A stretch of DNA of 64,000 bases from Rhodospirillales bacterium. Lineage in GTDB: Bacteria > Pseudomonadota > Alphaproteobacteria > Rhodospirillales > Magnetospirillaceae. The stretch lies in contig JACFNC010000012.1 in assembly GCA_019455065.1 (NCBI GenBank), positions 1 to 64,000 on the forward strand. The letters are read 5' to 3'. Under the pieces are notes generated by a model. It ran no database searches. It was given only the letters and a program-made list of their open reading frames with translations, and was not told the origin of the DNA. The position numbers were made by a program, and so were the translations under genes. Of the stretch, positions 48,626-56,387 are shown piece by piece. The stretch's first letter is position 1. Each line of letters begins with the position of its first letter.

Positions 48626-49836
48626 ACGGCCTCCACTTCCGCCGTTCCGGGCGGCGGGCTCGCCAGGACGTCGGCGTAAACCTGGAGCGTGCGCGCGCAC
48701 ATCGCCTCGGTCGAGAAGTTGCGGCGCACGAACTCCATCGCCGCGCCCGACATGCGCTCGCGCTGATAGCCGTTCACGGCCAGGGCCGAGCCGAGGGCGG
48801 CGGCGAGCGACACCGCGTCGCCGGGGCGGGTCAGCCACCCGGTGACGCCCGGCAACACCGTCTCGCGCGCCCCGCCGTGGTCGCTGGCGATCACCGGACG
48901 GCCCATCGCCTGGGCCTCGACGGCGACACGCCCGAAGGCTTCGGGGTCGGTCGAGGCCGAGACCACCACGTCGGCCAGCTTGTAGGCGGCGGGCATGTCG
49001 GCGCAGTCGCCGACGATGCGCACCACCTCCTCGAGATCCCTGCGGCGCACCAGTTCCTCGAGCTCGTCGCGATAGGCCGTGCGCCCCTGGTCCGAGCCCA
49101 CGATCAGGCAGCACAGGTCGCGCCGCCCCAGCAGGGCCATGGCCTCGATGAGCACGGCCTGGCCCTTCCAGCGGGTCAGCCGGCCGGGCAGCATGATCAG
49201 CGGGCGGCCGTCGGGGATGCGCCACTTCCGGGCCAGCTCGACCAGCCGGTCGGGGCCGACCCGCGCCGGGTCGAAGCGCGCCAGGTCGACCCCGCGATGG
49301 ATGATGCGGATGCGCTCGGGCGGGGTGCCGTATTCCCTTTGAATGTGCAGGGCGATGAAGTCGGAAATGGCGATCACCCGTTCACCGCGCGCCATGACCG
49401 CGTTGTAGCGCCGCTTCAAACCCATTCCGCCGAGATTGTAGGTGCCGTGGAAGGTGGTGACGAAATGGCGGCCGGCGCGACGCGCGGCGATCATGGCGCT
49501 CCAGGCCGGGGCGCGGCTGCGGGCGTGCACGAGATCGACCCCGCGCTCGCGCAGCAGGGCCTCGAGGCGGCGGACATTGGCATACATGACCAAGGGGTTC
49601 TTGCTGTGCAGCGGCAGGCCGATATGCTCGACGCCCAGGCGGTCGAGTTCCCGCACCATGGGGCCGCCGGCCGAGGCCACGAGCGGCGTCCACCCGGCCT
49701 CGACCAGGGCGGCGGCGACCTCGACCGTGCCGCGCTCGACCCCACCCGTCACCAGGCGCGGCAAGACCTGGAGGATCACGGGTTGACGCGGCACGCCGGG
49801 AAGATCATCGATGAAGGGTTCGACCGCGGACGTCAT
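48622..49836 (-). CDS. Glycosyltransferase family 4
   Basis: This protein has 404 residues from ATG (MTSAVEPF). The GT-B fold is seen as ILQVLPRLVTGGVERGTVEVA at the N-terminus and the donor site PGRLTRWKGQAVLIEAM (about 220) with SASTDPEAFGRVAVEAQAMGRPVIASDHGG (split EAFGRVAVEAQAMG). The E-x7-E motif is kept. It probably builds lipopolysaccharide or capsule. Its start lies only 15 bp from the divergent hydrolase start. Confidence 0.88.
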   Translation of the reverse strand: MTSAVEPFIDDLPGVPRQPVILQVLPRLVTGGVERGTVEVAAALVEAGWTPLVASAGGPMVRELDRLGVEHIGLPLHSKNPLVMYANVRRLEALLRERGVDLVHARSRAPAWSAMIAARRAGRHFVTTFHGTYNLGGMGLKRRYNAVMARGERVIAISDFIALHIQREYGTPPERIRIIHRGVDLARFDPARVGPDRLVELARKWRIPDGRPLIMLPGRLTRWKGQAVLIEAMALLGRRDLCCLIVGSDQGRTAYRDELEELVRRRDLEEVVRIVGDCADMPAAYKLADVVVSASTDPEAFGRVAVEAQAMGRPVIASDHGGARETVLPGVTGWLTRPGDAVSLAAALGSALAVNGYQRERMSGAAMEFVRRNFSTEAMCARTLQVYADVLASPPPGTAEVEAV

Positions 49837-49851
49837 GAGGTGGAATCGGCT

Positions 49852-50646
49852 ATGAACACGAACAACGGCGACCCCGTTTCCTCCGTCGAGCAATCGGCCG
49901 GGATATTAGCACGCGACGATGGCGCCACAATCGCCTACCACGCCCTTGCCGGAAAGTCGCCGGGGGTCGTGTTCCTTCACGGATTCAAGTCCGACATGAC
50001 CGGCACCAAGGCACTGGTCCTCGAAGACTTCTGCCGGCGGCGCGGCAACGCCTTCGTGCGCTTTGACGGGTTCGGGCACGGCGGTTCGTCGGGGCGCTTC
50101 GAGGACGGCACCATCGGCCGCTGGACAGACGACGCGGTCGCCGTCCTCGACCGGGTGACCGAGGGGCCGCAGGTTCTGGTGGGCTCCAGCATGGGCGGCT
50201 GGCTGATGCTGCTCGCGGCGCTGCGCCGGCGCGAGCGGGTGGCCGGGCTGGTCGGGCTGGCGGCGGCACCGGATTTCACCGAGGAACTGGTGTGGCAGCG
50301 CTTCAGCGACGAACAGCGCCACCGCATGCTCACCGAAGGCGTGGTCAAGCTGCCGGACTGCTACGGCGGCGACGACTATCCGATGACGCGATTGCTGATC
50401 GAGGAGGGGCGCCGCCACCTGTTGCTCGGCGACAACCTCAACCTGACCTGCCCGGTGCGCCTTATCCACGGCATGCGCGACGAGGACGTGCCGTGGGAGA
50501 CCAGCTTGCGGCTGCAACGCCAGCTGGCGTCCGACGACGTCGAGGTGACCCTGGTGAAGGACGGCGGCCACCGCCTCTCCGAGCCGCGCGACCTCGATCG
50601 CCTGTGCCGAGTGCTCGACGCGCTTCTTGCCCAGCTCGAAGGCTGA
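49852..50646 (+). CDS. Alpha/beta hydrolase (ABHD10-like serine hydrolase)
   Basis: This 264-residue cytosolic hydrolase has the oxyanion region VFLHGFKSDMTGTKA (about 40-54), the nucleophile elbow GSSMGGW (Ser about 110), acid Asp in HGMRDEDVPW (about 210), and final His in GGHRLSEP (about 242). HGFKSDMTGTKA is typical of palmitoyl-thioesterase/ABHD10-type proteins in alphaproteobacteria. The substrate is unknown. Confidence 0.87.
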   Translation: MNTNNGDPVSSVEQSAGILARDDGATIAYHALAGKSPGVVFLHGFKSDMTGTKALVLEDFCRRRGNAFVRFDGFGHGGSSGRFEDGTIGRWTDDAVAVLDRVTEGPQVLVGSSMGGWLMLLAALRRRERVAGLVGLAAAPDFTEELVWQRFSDEQRHRMLTEGVVKLPDCYGGDDYPMTRLLIEEGRRHLLLGDNLNLTCPVRLIHGMRDEDVPWETSLRLQRQLASDDVEVTLVKDGGHRLSEPRDLDRLCRVLDALLAQLEG

Positions 50647-50749
50647 GGGGCGTTCGACCGTCATCATTGGCGGCGAGTGACCCATTCGCACTGGCGGTTC
50701 ATGCGTCGGGGCGGGTGCCGGTTCCAACCCGCCGGCCCATATCGCATCC

Positions 50750-50920
50750 ATGTTGCGCTTCACCTCCCGGCCCACCACCCCCCTGGGGCGCGAGATCGTT
50801 GGCGCCCTCGTGTTCAAGGCGGTGGCCATTCTCGTCCTTTGGATGGCCTTCTTCTCCCCATCCGATCGCCCGTCGGTCGACCAACGGGTCATGGAGCGGG
50901 TTATCCTTGACCGCCGTTGA
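50750..50920 (+). CDS. cydP: CydP-like small subunit of cytochrome bd oxidase
   Basis: This 56-residue protein has one membrane helix (VGALVFKAVAILVLWMAFF) and a charged C-terminus. The pattern of REIVGALVFK followed by LWMAFFSP matches CydP, a small protein encoded next to bd oxidases. It ends 56 bp before cydA on the same strand. Its short length makes it easy to miss. Confidence 0.75.
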   Translation: MLRFTSRPTTPLGREIVGALVFKAVAILVLWMAFFSPSDRPSVDQRVMERVILDRR

Positions 50921-50976
50921 GCCCTCGGTCGGGCGCGCGGTAGCATGGCCTTCCCGTTCCGGTGGGGAGGGCGCCG

Positions 50977-52554
50977 ATGGCCGATCTCGACCCGGTGACG
51001 CTGTCGCGCATCCAGTTCGCGCTGACGGCCATGTATCACTTCCTGTTCGTCCCGCTGACCCTGGGGCTGTCCTTCCTGCTGGCCATCATGGAAAGCATCT
51101 GGGTGATGACCGGCCGCGCCATCTGGCGCGACATGACCAAGTTCTGGGGCAAGCTGTTCGGCATCAACTTCGCGATGGGGGTGGCCACCGGCATCACCAT
51201 GGAGTTCCAGTTCGGCACCAACTGGGCCTACTTCTCGCATTTCGTCGGCGACATCTTCGGCGCGCCCCTGGCTCTTGAGGGCCTGACCGCGTTCTTCCTC
51301 GAGTCGACGTTCGTCGGGCTGTTCTTCTTCGGTTGGGACCGGCTGTCCAGGCTCGGCCACCTGACGGTGACCTGGCTGGTCGCCTTCGGCTCCAACCTGT
51401 CGGCGGTGTGGATTCTGATCGCCAACGCCTGGATGCAGAATCCGGTGGGCAGCGCCTTCAATCCCGATTCGATGCGCATGGAGCTGACCTCGCTGGCCGA
51501 GGCCATTTTCAATCCGGTCGCGCAGGCCAAGTTCGTGCATACGGTGAGCGCCGGCTACGTCACCGGCGCCGTGTTCGTGCTGGCGATCAGCTCGTGGTAC
51601 CTGTTGCGCGGCCGCGACCTCGCCTTCGCCAAGCGCTCCTTCGCGGTGGCCTCGGCCTTCGGGATGGCGTCGGCGCTTTCGGTGGTCGTGCTGGGCGACG
51701 AAAGCGGCTATCTGGCGACCGAGCACCAGAAGATGAAGATCGCCGCCATGGAGGGTATGTGGGAAACCGAACCCGCCCCGGCCGGCTTTTCCATCGTCGG
51801 CTGGCCGGACGAGGAGGCGCAGGAGACCCGGTTCGCGGTGAAGGTGCCGTTCATGCTCGGCCTCATCGCCACCCGCTCGATCGACGAGGAGTTGCCGGGC
51901 ATCAAGGAACTGGTGGCGCACGCCGAGACACGGATCCGCAGCGGCCTCGTCGCCTATGACGCGGTCCAGCGGTTGCGGCAGGACCCCGGCGACGCCGCGG
52001 CGCGCGAGGCGTTCACCCGGCACCGCGACGACTTCGGCTACGCGCTCCTGCTGCGCAAGGTGGTGGCCGACCCGCTGCGGGCCGACGATGCGGCCATCGC
52101 CGAGGCGGCGTGGCTGACCGTGCCGGGGGTTTGGCCGCTGTTCTGGTCGTTCCGCGTCATGGTGGCGCTCGGCTTCTACTTCATTTTGCTGTTCGGCGTC
52201 GCCCTCTACTTCAGCACCGTGCGCCGCTTCGACCGCCGCTGGTTCCAACGCCTCGCGCTCTACAGCCTGCCGCTGCCGTGGGTGGCCGCCGAACTCGGCT
52301 GGTTCGTCGCCGAATACGGCCGTCAGCCGTGGACCATCGAGGGCGTTCTGCCGACCTTCCTCAGCGGCTCCAATATCGCCGCCGGCTACGTGTGGTTCAG
52401 CCTGGCCGGGTTCGCGGTGTTCTACACGGCGCTGCTGGTGATCGACGTGTTCCTCATGGTCAAGTATGCCCGCAAGGGTCCCGGCCGGCTCGCCGAGCCG
52501 CCGGCGGGGGAGGAACGCCGGGCCGGTGCGCAGGCCCTGGTCACCCCGGAATAG
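50977..52554 (+). CDS. cydA: Cytochrome bd-type quinol oxidase subunit I, cyanide-insensitive type
   Basis: This protein has 525 residues from the ATG after GGGGAGGG. About nine membrane segments bear the haem ligands: His near residue 17 (MYHFLFVPLTLG), His near 184 (KFVHTVSAGYVTGA) and Met near 400. The Q loop is short, which places it in the cyanide-insensitive (CIO) group. GWDRLSR and the GRQPW motif (EYGRQPWTIEGVLPT) are conserved. It reduces O2 to water with quinol at the inner membrane. Confidence 0.95.
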   Translation: MADLDPVTLSRIQFALTAMYHFLFVPLTLGLSFLLAIMESIWVMTGRAIWRDMTKFWGKLFGINFAMGVATGITMEFQFGTNWAYFSHFVGDIFGAPLALEGLTAFFLESTFVGLFFFGWDRLSRLGHLTVTWLVAFGSNLSAVWILIANAWMQNPVGSAFNPDSMRMELTSLAEAIFNPVAQAKFVHTVSAGYVTGAVFVLAISSWYLLRGRDLAFAKRSFAVASAFGMASALSVVVLGDESGYLATEHQKMKIAAMEGMWETEPAPAGFSIVGWPDEEAQETRFAVKVPFMLGLIATRSIDEELPGIKELVAHAETRIRSGLVAYDAVQRLRQDPGDAAAREAFTRHRDDFGYALLLRKVVADPLRADDAAIAEAAWLTVPGVWPLFWSFRVMVALGFYFILLFGVALYFSTVRRFDRRWFQRLALYSLPLPWVAAELGWFVAEYGRQPWTIEGVLPTFLSGSNIAAGYVWFSLAGFAVFYTALLVIDVFLMVKYARKGPGRLAEPPAGEERRAGAQALVTPE

Positions 52555-52564
52555 GAGGCGGCCG

Positions 52565-53707
52565 ATGCTCGACTACGAGACCCTGCGCGTGTTGTGGTGG
52601 CTGCTGCTCGGGCTGGTGCTGATCGGCTTCGCGGTGATGGACGGTTTTGATCTGGGCGTGGCCATCCTTCTGCCCTGGGTGGCGCGCGACGATACCGAGC
52701 GGCGCATCGTCATCAACAGCATCGGTCCCGTCTGGGACGGCAACCAAGTGTGGCTGATCCTCGGCGGCGGTGCCGCCTTCGCCGCCTGGCCGCCGCTTTA
52801 CGCCACCGCCTTCTCGGGGTTCTACGTGGCGCTGTTCCTGGTGCTGGCGGCGCTCATCCTGCGGCCGGTCGGATTCGATTTCCGCAACAAGGTCGACGAC
52901 GTGCGCTGGCGCCGAGTGTGGGATACCGCCCTGTTCACCGCCGGGTTCGTGCCGACGCTGGTGTTCGGGGTCGCTTTCGGCAACCTGCTGCAGGGCGTGC
53001 CGTTTCATTTCGACGACGAACTGCGGGTCACCTATACGGGGGACTTCCTGCTCCACCTCCTCAATCCGTTCGCCCTGCTGACCGGTCTGCTCAGCCTGGC
53101 CATGCTCATCATGCACGGGGCCGTCTACCTGATCATCAAGACCGAGGGGGCCATCGAGGCGCGGGCGCGTCGCGCGCTTGCCTTCGGGGCGCCGCTGACC
53201 GCGGTGCTGTTCTCGGTGTGCGGCCTGTGGATCGCCTTTGGCATTGACGGCTATGTCGTGGTCGAGGGCGCGGCTCGAGACGCCGCCTCCAACCCCCTGG
53301 CCAAGGCTGTGGTGCGCGAGCCTGGCGCCTGGCTGGCCAACTACCGCGGCCAGCCATGGATGCTGATCGCGCCGGCGCTCGGCTATGTCGGCGCCGCAGG
53401 GGCCTATCTGCTGGTGCGTGCCGGCCGGCCCGGGCTCGCCTTCGTGGGCAGCGCGGCCAGCGTGTTCGGTATCGTCTCCACCGCCGGGCTCAGCATGTTC
53501 CCCTTCCTGATGCCGTCGAGCACCGACCCCCGCAGCAGCCTGACGGTGTGGGATTCCTCGTCCAGCCAGCTCACCCTGTTCATCATGCTGATCGCCTCGG
53601 TGGTCGTGTTGCCGATCGTCGCCTCATACACGGTGTTCGTGTATCGCGTGCTGCGCGGCAAGATCACCAGCCACGACATCGCCGAACGCGGCCCCAGCCT
53701 CTATTGA
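52565..53707 (+). CDS. cydB: Cytochrome bd-type quinol oxidase subunit II
   Basis: This 380-residue protein has about nine membrane segments and starts LDYETLRVLWWLLLGLVLIG, followed by the family motif VMDGFDLGVAILLPWV and GPVWDGNQVWLI. It is the structural partner of CydA and begins 10 bp after it. Confidence 0.95.
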   Translation: MLDYETLRVLWWLLLGLVLIGFAVMDGFDLGVAILLPWVARDDTERRIVINSIGPVWDGNQVWLILGGGAAFAAWPPLYATAFSGFYVALFLVLAALILRPVGFDFRNKVDDVRWRRVWDTALFTAGFVPTLVFGVAFGNLLQGVPFHFDDELRVTYTGDFLLHLLNPFALLTGLLSLAMLIMHGAVYLIIKTEGAIEARARRALAFGAPLTAVLFSVCGLWIAFGIDGYVVVEGAARDAASNPLAKAVVREPGAWLANYRGQPWMLIAPALGYVGAAGAYLLVRAGRPGLAFVGSAASVFGIVSTAGLSMFPFLMPSSTDPRSSLTVWDSSSSQLTLFIMLIASVVVLPIVASYTVFVYRVLRGKITSHDIAERGPSLY

Positions 53708-53715
53708 GGAAGCGC

Positions 53716-53844
53716 ATGTGGTACTTTGCCTGGATCCTCGGCGTCACCCTGGCCTGCACGGCGGCCATCCTCAACGGCATTTGGCTGGAGATGCACCTCG
53801 CGGACGAGGCGAGCCGTTCGGCCGAGCCCGAGCAAGGGTCTTGA
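53716..53844 (+). CDS. cydX: CydX small subunit of cytochrome bd oxidase
   Basis: This 42-residue, single-helix protein starts MWYFAWILGVTLACTAAILNG, very close to the CydX/YbgT signature (MWYFxWxLG). The helix is followed by an acidic end. It stabilises the haems of the bd oxidase. It starts 8 bp after cydB. Confidence 0.93.
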   Translation: MWYFAWILGVTLACTAAILNGIWLEMHLADEASRSAEPEQGS

Positions 53845-53864
53845 GTTCCGAGCCGCCGATGCCT

Positions 53865-53876
53865 TGATTCGAATCA
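53865..53876. promoter_or_regulatory. Twelve-base palindrome upstream of the isochorismatase-like gene
   Basis: TGATTCGAATCA is a perfect palindrome placed 22 bp before the hydrolase start, in the cydX/hydrolase gap. It could be an operator. No regulator can be named. Confidence 0.35.
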
Positions 53877-53898
53877 GGCGCGACGCTGAGGGGGCTCG

Positions 53899-54987
53899 AT
53901 GACCGCTCTCGATAGGATCGTTTCCGATCTCGGCACCCGCAATCGCTGGGGATACGAGCCCGACGCGAGCGAGGCCGAGCGGCTTGGGCTCGAGGTTCGG
54001 GAACGGGTTCGCCTGCGGCCGGCGGCCGAGGACGTGGTGCCGACGGCATTGCTGGTCGTGGATGGGCAGAACGACTTTTGCTATCCCGAGGGCGCCTTGT
54101 TCGTCGCGGGGCGTACGGGTGACGGCGCCCGTGGCGACCTGGGGCGGCTGGCCGCCTGGGGCTATCGCAACCTCGACCGCCTGACCACCATCGCCGCGAC
54201 GATGGACGAGCATTTTCTTTACCAGATCTTCCACCCGGCGTTCTGGCTGACCCCGGAGGGGCGGCACCCGGCCCCCTACACCATGGTGTCGCCGGCCGAC
54301 GTCCGAGAGCGGCGCCTCGTCCCCAACCCGGCCGTCCACACCCTTGTGCCGCCGCAGCGGCGGGACCGGCGTCCGGCCGCCGAATGGGTCGAGGCCCAGG
54401 CCGCCGACTATCTGGCGAGACTGGCCGAGGACGCGCGCTACGAGCTGACCATCTGGCCCTACCACTGCTTGAAAGGCGGCAGCGGTCAGAATCTGGCGGG
54501 AATCCTGCGGCAGTTGATGATGATTCACGCCTTTGCCCGCAACGCCGCCCCCGTTCTCATCGCCAAGGGCGACAATCCGTGGACGGAAAGCTATTCGGCC
54601 GTCGGGCCCGAAGTTTCGCGGGCCTTCGACGGAACCCCGCTGCTCGACATCTCGGCGGCACGGCCGCACGCGACCGTCGCCCACATCCTGCGCACGCACC
54701 GCCGCGTGGTGATCGCCGGACAGGCGCTGAGCCATTGCGTGCTGTGGACGCTGTCCGACGTGGTCCGCCTCGTCGACGCGGGCGAGATCGCGCCGCCGGC
54801 CATCTACGTGCTCGTCGATGCCTGCTCGGCGGTGGTGGTGCGTGACGCCGGGGGAGCGGTACTGGTCGATTACACCGAGTCCGCCTCGGCCGCCCTCCAG
54901 GGCCTTGCGTCGCGGCCGTATCTACACCTCGTCAAAACGGTGGACGACGTCGCCTCGTGGCCGGCGTGGGGAGAGGGCGCGCCCTGA
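53899..54987 (+). CDS. Isochorismatase/nicotinamidase-superfamily cysteine hydrolase
   Basis: This 362-residue protein starts at the ATG after GAGGGGG. Catalytic residues of the cysteine hydrolase fold appear as Asp in LLVVDGQNDFCYP (about 52-64), Lys in HCLKGGSG (about 192), and Cys in GQALSHCVLWT (about 280). It is longer than nicotinamidases (about 200) because of inserts of about 100 residues between the first two motifs. Substrate unknown: nicotinamide, isochorismate and N-carbamoyl compounds are all used by relatives. Confidence 0.82.
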   Translation: MTALDRIVSDLGTRNRWGYEPDASEAERLGLEVRERVRLRPAAEDVVPTALLVVDGQNDFCYPEGALFVAGRTGDGARGDLGRLAAWGYRNLDRLTTIAATMDEHFLYQIFHPAFWLTPEGRHPAPYTMVSPADVRERRLVPNPAVHTLVPPQRRDRRPAAEWVEAQAADYLARLAEDARYELTIWPYHCLKGGSGQNLAGILRQLMMIHAFARNAAPVLIAKGDNPWTESYSAVGPEVSRAFDGTPLLDISAARPHATVAHILRTHRRVVIAGQALSHCVLWTLSDVVRLVDAGEIAPPAIYVLVDACSAVVVRDAGGAVLVDYTESASAALQGLASRPYLHLVKTVDDVASWPAWGEGAP

Positions 54988-55008
54988 AAAAGATTTCCTC
55001 GGGCGCCC

Positions 55009-55036
55009 TTGAAGAGTTCGCATTTCGTTCTTATCT
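55009..55036 (+). promoter_or_regulatory. Possible rpoH promoter
   Basis: TTGAAG (55009-55014), 16 bp and TTATCT (55031-55036) form a sigma-70-like promoter about 115 bp before rpoH. With the preceding C the -35 reads CTTGAA, the heat-shock type, so RpoH autoregulation is possible. Confidence 0.4.
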
Positions 55037-55076
55037 CACGGTTCCATCCCGAACACATCGTCGATCGCGGTTGAGG

Positions 55077-55104
55077 ACGGCCACGCCCCGTAGGGCGAGG
55101 CCGT
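55077..55104 (+). promoter_or_regulatory. Hairpin in the rpoH leader
   Basis: ACGGCC pairs with GGCCGT, and CGCCC pairs with GGGCG inside it, around a CGTA loop with one A/A mismatch. This gives an 11-bp stem about 50 nt before the rpoH start. A repeated GT tract (TGTGTGTGTG) follows. It does not cover the ribosome site. It may be an attenuator, terminator or part of an RNA thermosensor. Confidence 0.45.
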
Positions 55105-55152
55105 GATCGGTGTGTGTGTGCGTGTCCTCCAATGGGCAGAGAAGGAGAGGAA

Positions 55153-56031
55153 ATGAAGGAAGGAAACGTTTTGATGTCGCCCGTCGACAATCTCGAGCGG
55201 TATCTGCGCGAGATTCGCGGGTTCCCCATGCTCAGCGCCGAGAACGAGCAGGAGCTGGCGCGCCGCTGGCGCGACCGTCAGGATCCCGAAGCGCTGCGCC
55301 AGTTGGTCGGCAGCCATCTTCGGCTGGCGTTCAAGATCGCACGCGGCTACCGGGGTTACGGCCTGCCGCTGGGCGACCTGATCGCCGAGGGCAATCTCGG
55401 GCTGATGCAGGCGGCGACCCGGTTCGATCCCGATCGCGGATTCCGGTTCGCGACCTACGCCGTGTGGTGGGTGCGAGCGACCATCCAGGAATACATCCTG
55501 CACAACTGGTCGCTGGTGAAGATCGGCACGACCGCTGCGCAGAAGAAGCTGTTCTTCAACCTGCGCGCCCTCAAGGGGCGGCTCGAGGAACTCGAGGAAG
55601 GCGACTTGTCGCCGGCAACGGTTCGTGGCATCGCCACCGAACTCGAGGTTCCGGAGGCCGAGGTGGTCGAGATGAACCGTCGTCTCGGCGGCGACCGCTC
55701 GCTGAACGCCATGCTGGCGGGCGAGTCCGACACCGAATGGCAGGACCTGCTGGCGGACGACCGCCCGCAGCAGGACGAGGTGCTGGTCAGGGCCGACGAG
55801 TTGGCATGGCGCCGCGGCCTGCTCGAGCAGGGGCTGGCGAAGCTCAATCCGCGGGAACGCCATATCTTGAGCGAGCGCCAGCTTAGCGAAAATCCGCGCA
55901 CCCTCGACGACCTCAGCCGCGAGTACGCCATCTCGCGCGAACGGGTGCGGCAGATCGAGGCGCGGGCGCTCGAGAAGCTGCAGAAAAGCGTGCTTCAGGC
56001 CGCCAACGACGCGGAAGCGGCGGCGGCCTGA
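55153..56031 (+). CDS. rpoH: RNA polymerase heat-shock sigma factor RpoH
   Basis: This protein has 292 residues from the ATG after GGAGAGGAA. A second ATG seven codons on is also plausible. Region 2 is LVGSHLRLAFKIARGYRGYGLPLGDLIAEGNLGLMQAA-like (about 56-93) and ATYAVWWVRATIQEYIL. The RpoH box is near NWSLVKIGTTAAQKKLFFNLR (split NWSLVKIGTT, QKKLFFNLR). Region 4 ends SRERVRQIEARALEKLQ. It is about the usual size. Alphaproteobacteria often hold several RpoH paralogues; this one differs from the main form in its N-terminus. Confidence 0.93.
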   Translation: MKEGNVLMSPVDNLERYLREIRGFPMLSAENEQELARRWRDRQDPEALRQLVGSHLRLAFKIARGYRGYGLPLGDLIAEGNLGLMQAATRFDPDRGFRFATYAVWWVRATIQEYILHNWSLVKIGTTAAQKKLFFNLRALKGRLEELEEGDLSPATVRGIATELEVPEAEVVEMNRRLGGDRSLNAMLAGESDTEWQDLLADDRPQQDEVLVRADELAWRRGLLEQGLAKLNPRERHILSERQLSENPRTLDDLSREYAISRERVRQIEARALEKLQKSVLQAANDAEAAAA

Positions 56032-56067
56032 AGGCCTCTGGGTGCCGGGATACGACCGGCGAACTTT

Positions 56068-56268
56068 TCAGTAATTGACGGCTTCCGGCAGCGCCTCTGA
56101 CATCGCCCCGTCCAGCATTCCGATGTCTCGCAAATGCGTCTCCCAGTGTTCGACGTATTCGAACAAGGCCACCTGAACGCATTCGCTCAATGAACAGCCG
56201 GTAAGCGCCGCCAAATTCTCGACGCGCTCCTTCAGATCTTGCGGAAGGCTGATCACGAGATCGGTCAT
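56068..56268 (-). CDS. Ribbon-helix-helix (CopG-like) DNA-binding protein
   Basis: This protein has 66 residues from ATG with AAAGGA upstream. MTDLVISLPQDLKERVENLA is the ribbon plus first helix, and GCSLSECVQVALFEYVEHWE the second helix of an RHH domain. It looks like an antitoxin or small repressor, but no toxin gene lies next to it. It converges with rpoH 36 bp away. Confidence 0.7.
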   Translation of the reverse strand: MTDLVISLPQDLKERVENLAALTGCSLSECVQVALFEYVEHWETHLRDIGMLDGAMSEALPEAVNY

Positions 56269-56387
56269 CGCCAATCCTTTCCGAAGTTTTAACGCCCAGC
56301 GGCTACCCTCCAGGAGAATCTACAAGAAAACTTTACCCCCGGCTACTTGTGATCCAATATCCATGACAAAAAAACGCCTTGGGCACC

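Noticed and set aside
53860-53880. TTCGAATC resembling a tRNA T-loop
   Set aside because: No acceptor, D or anticodon arms can be drawn around it; it is the centre of a palindrome.
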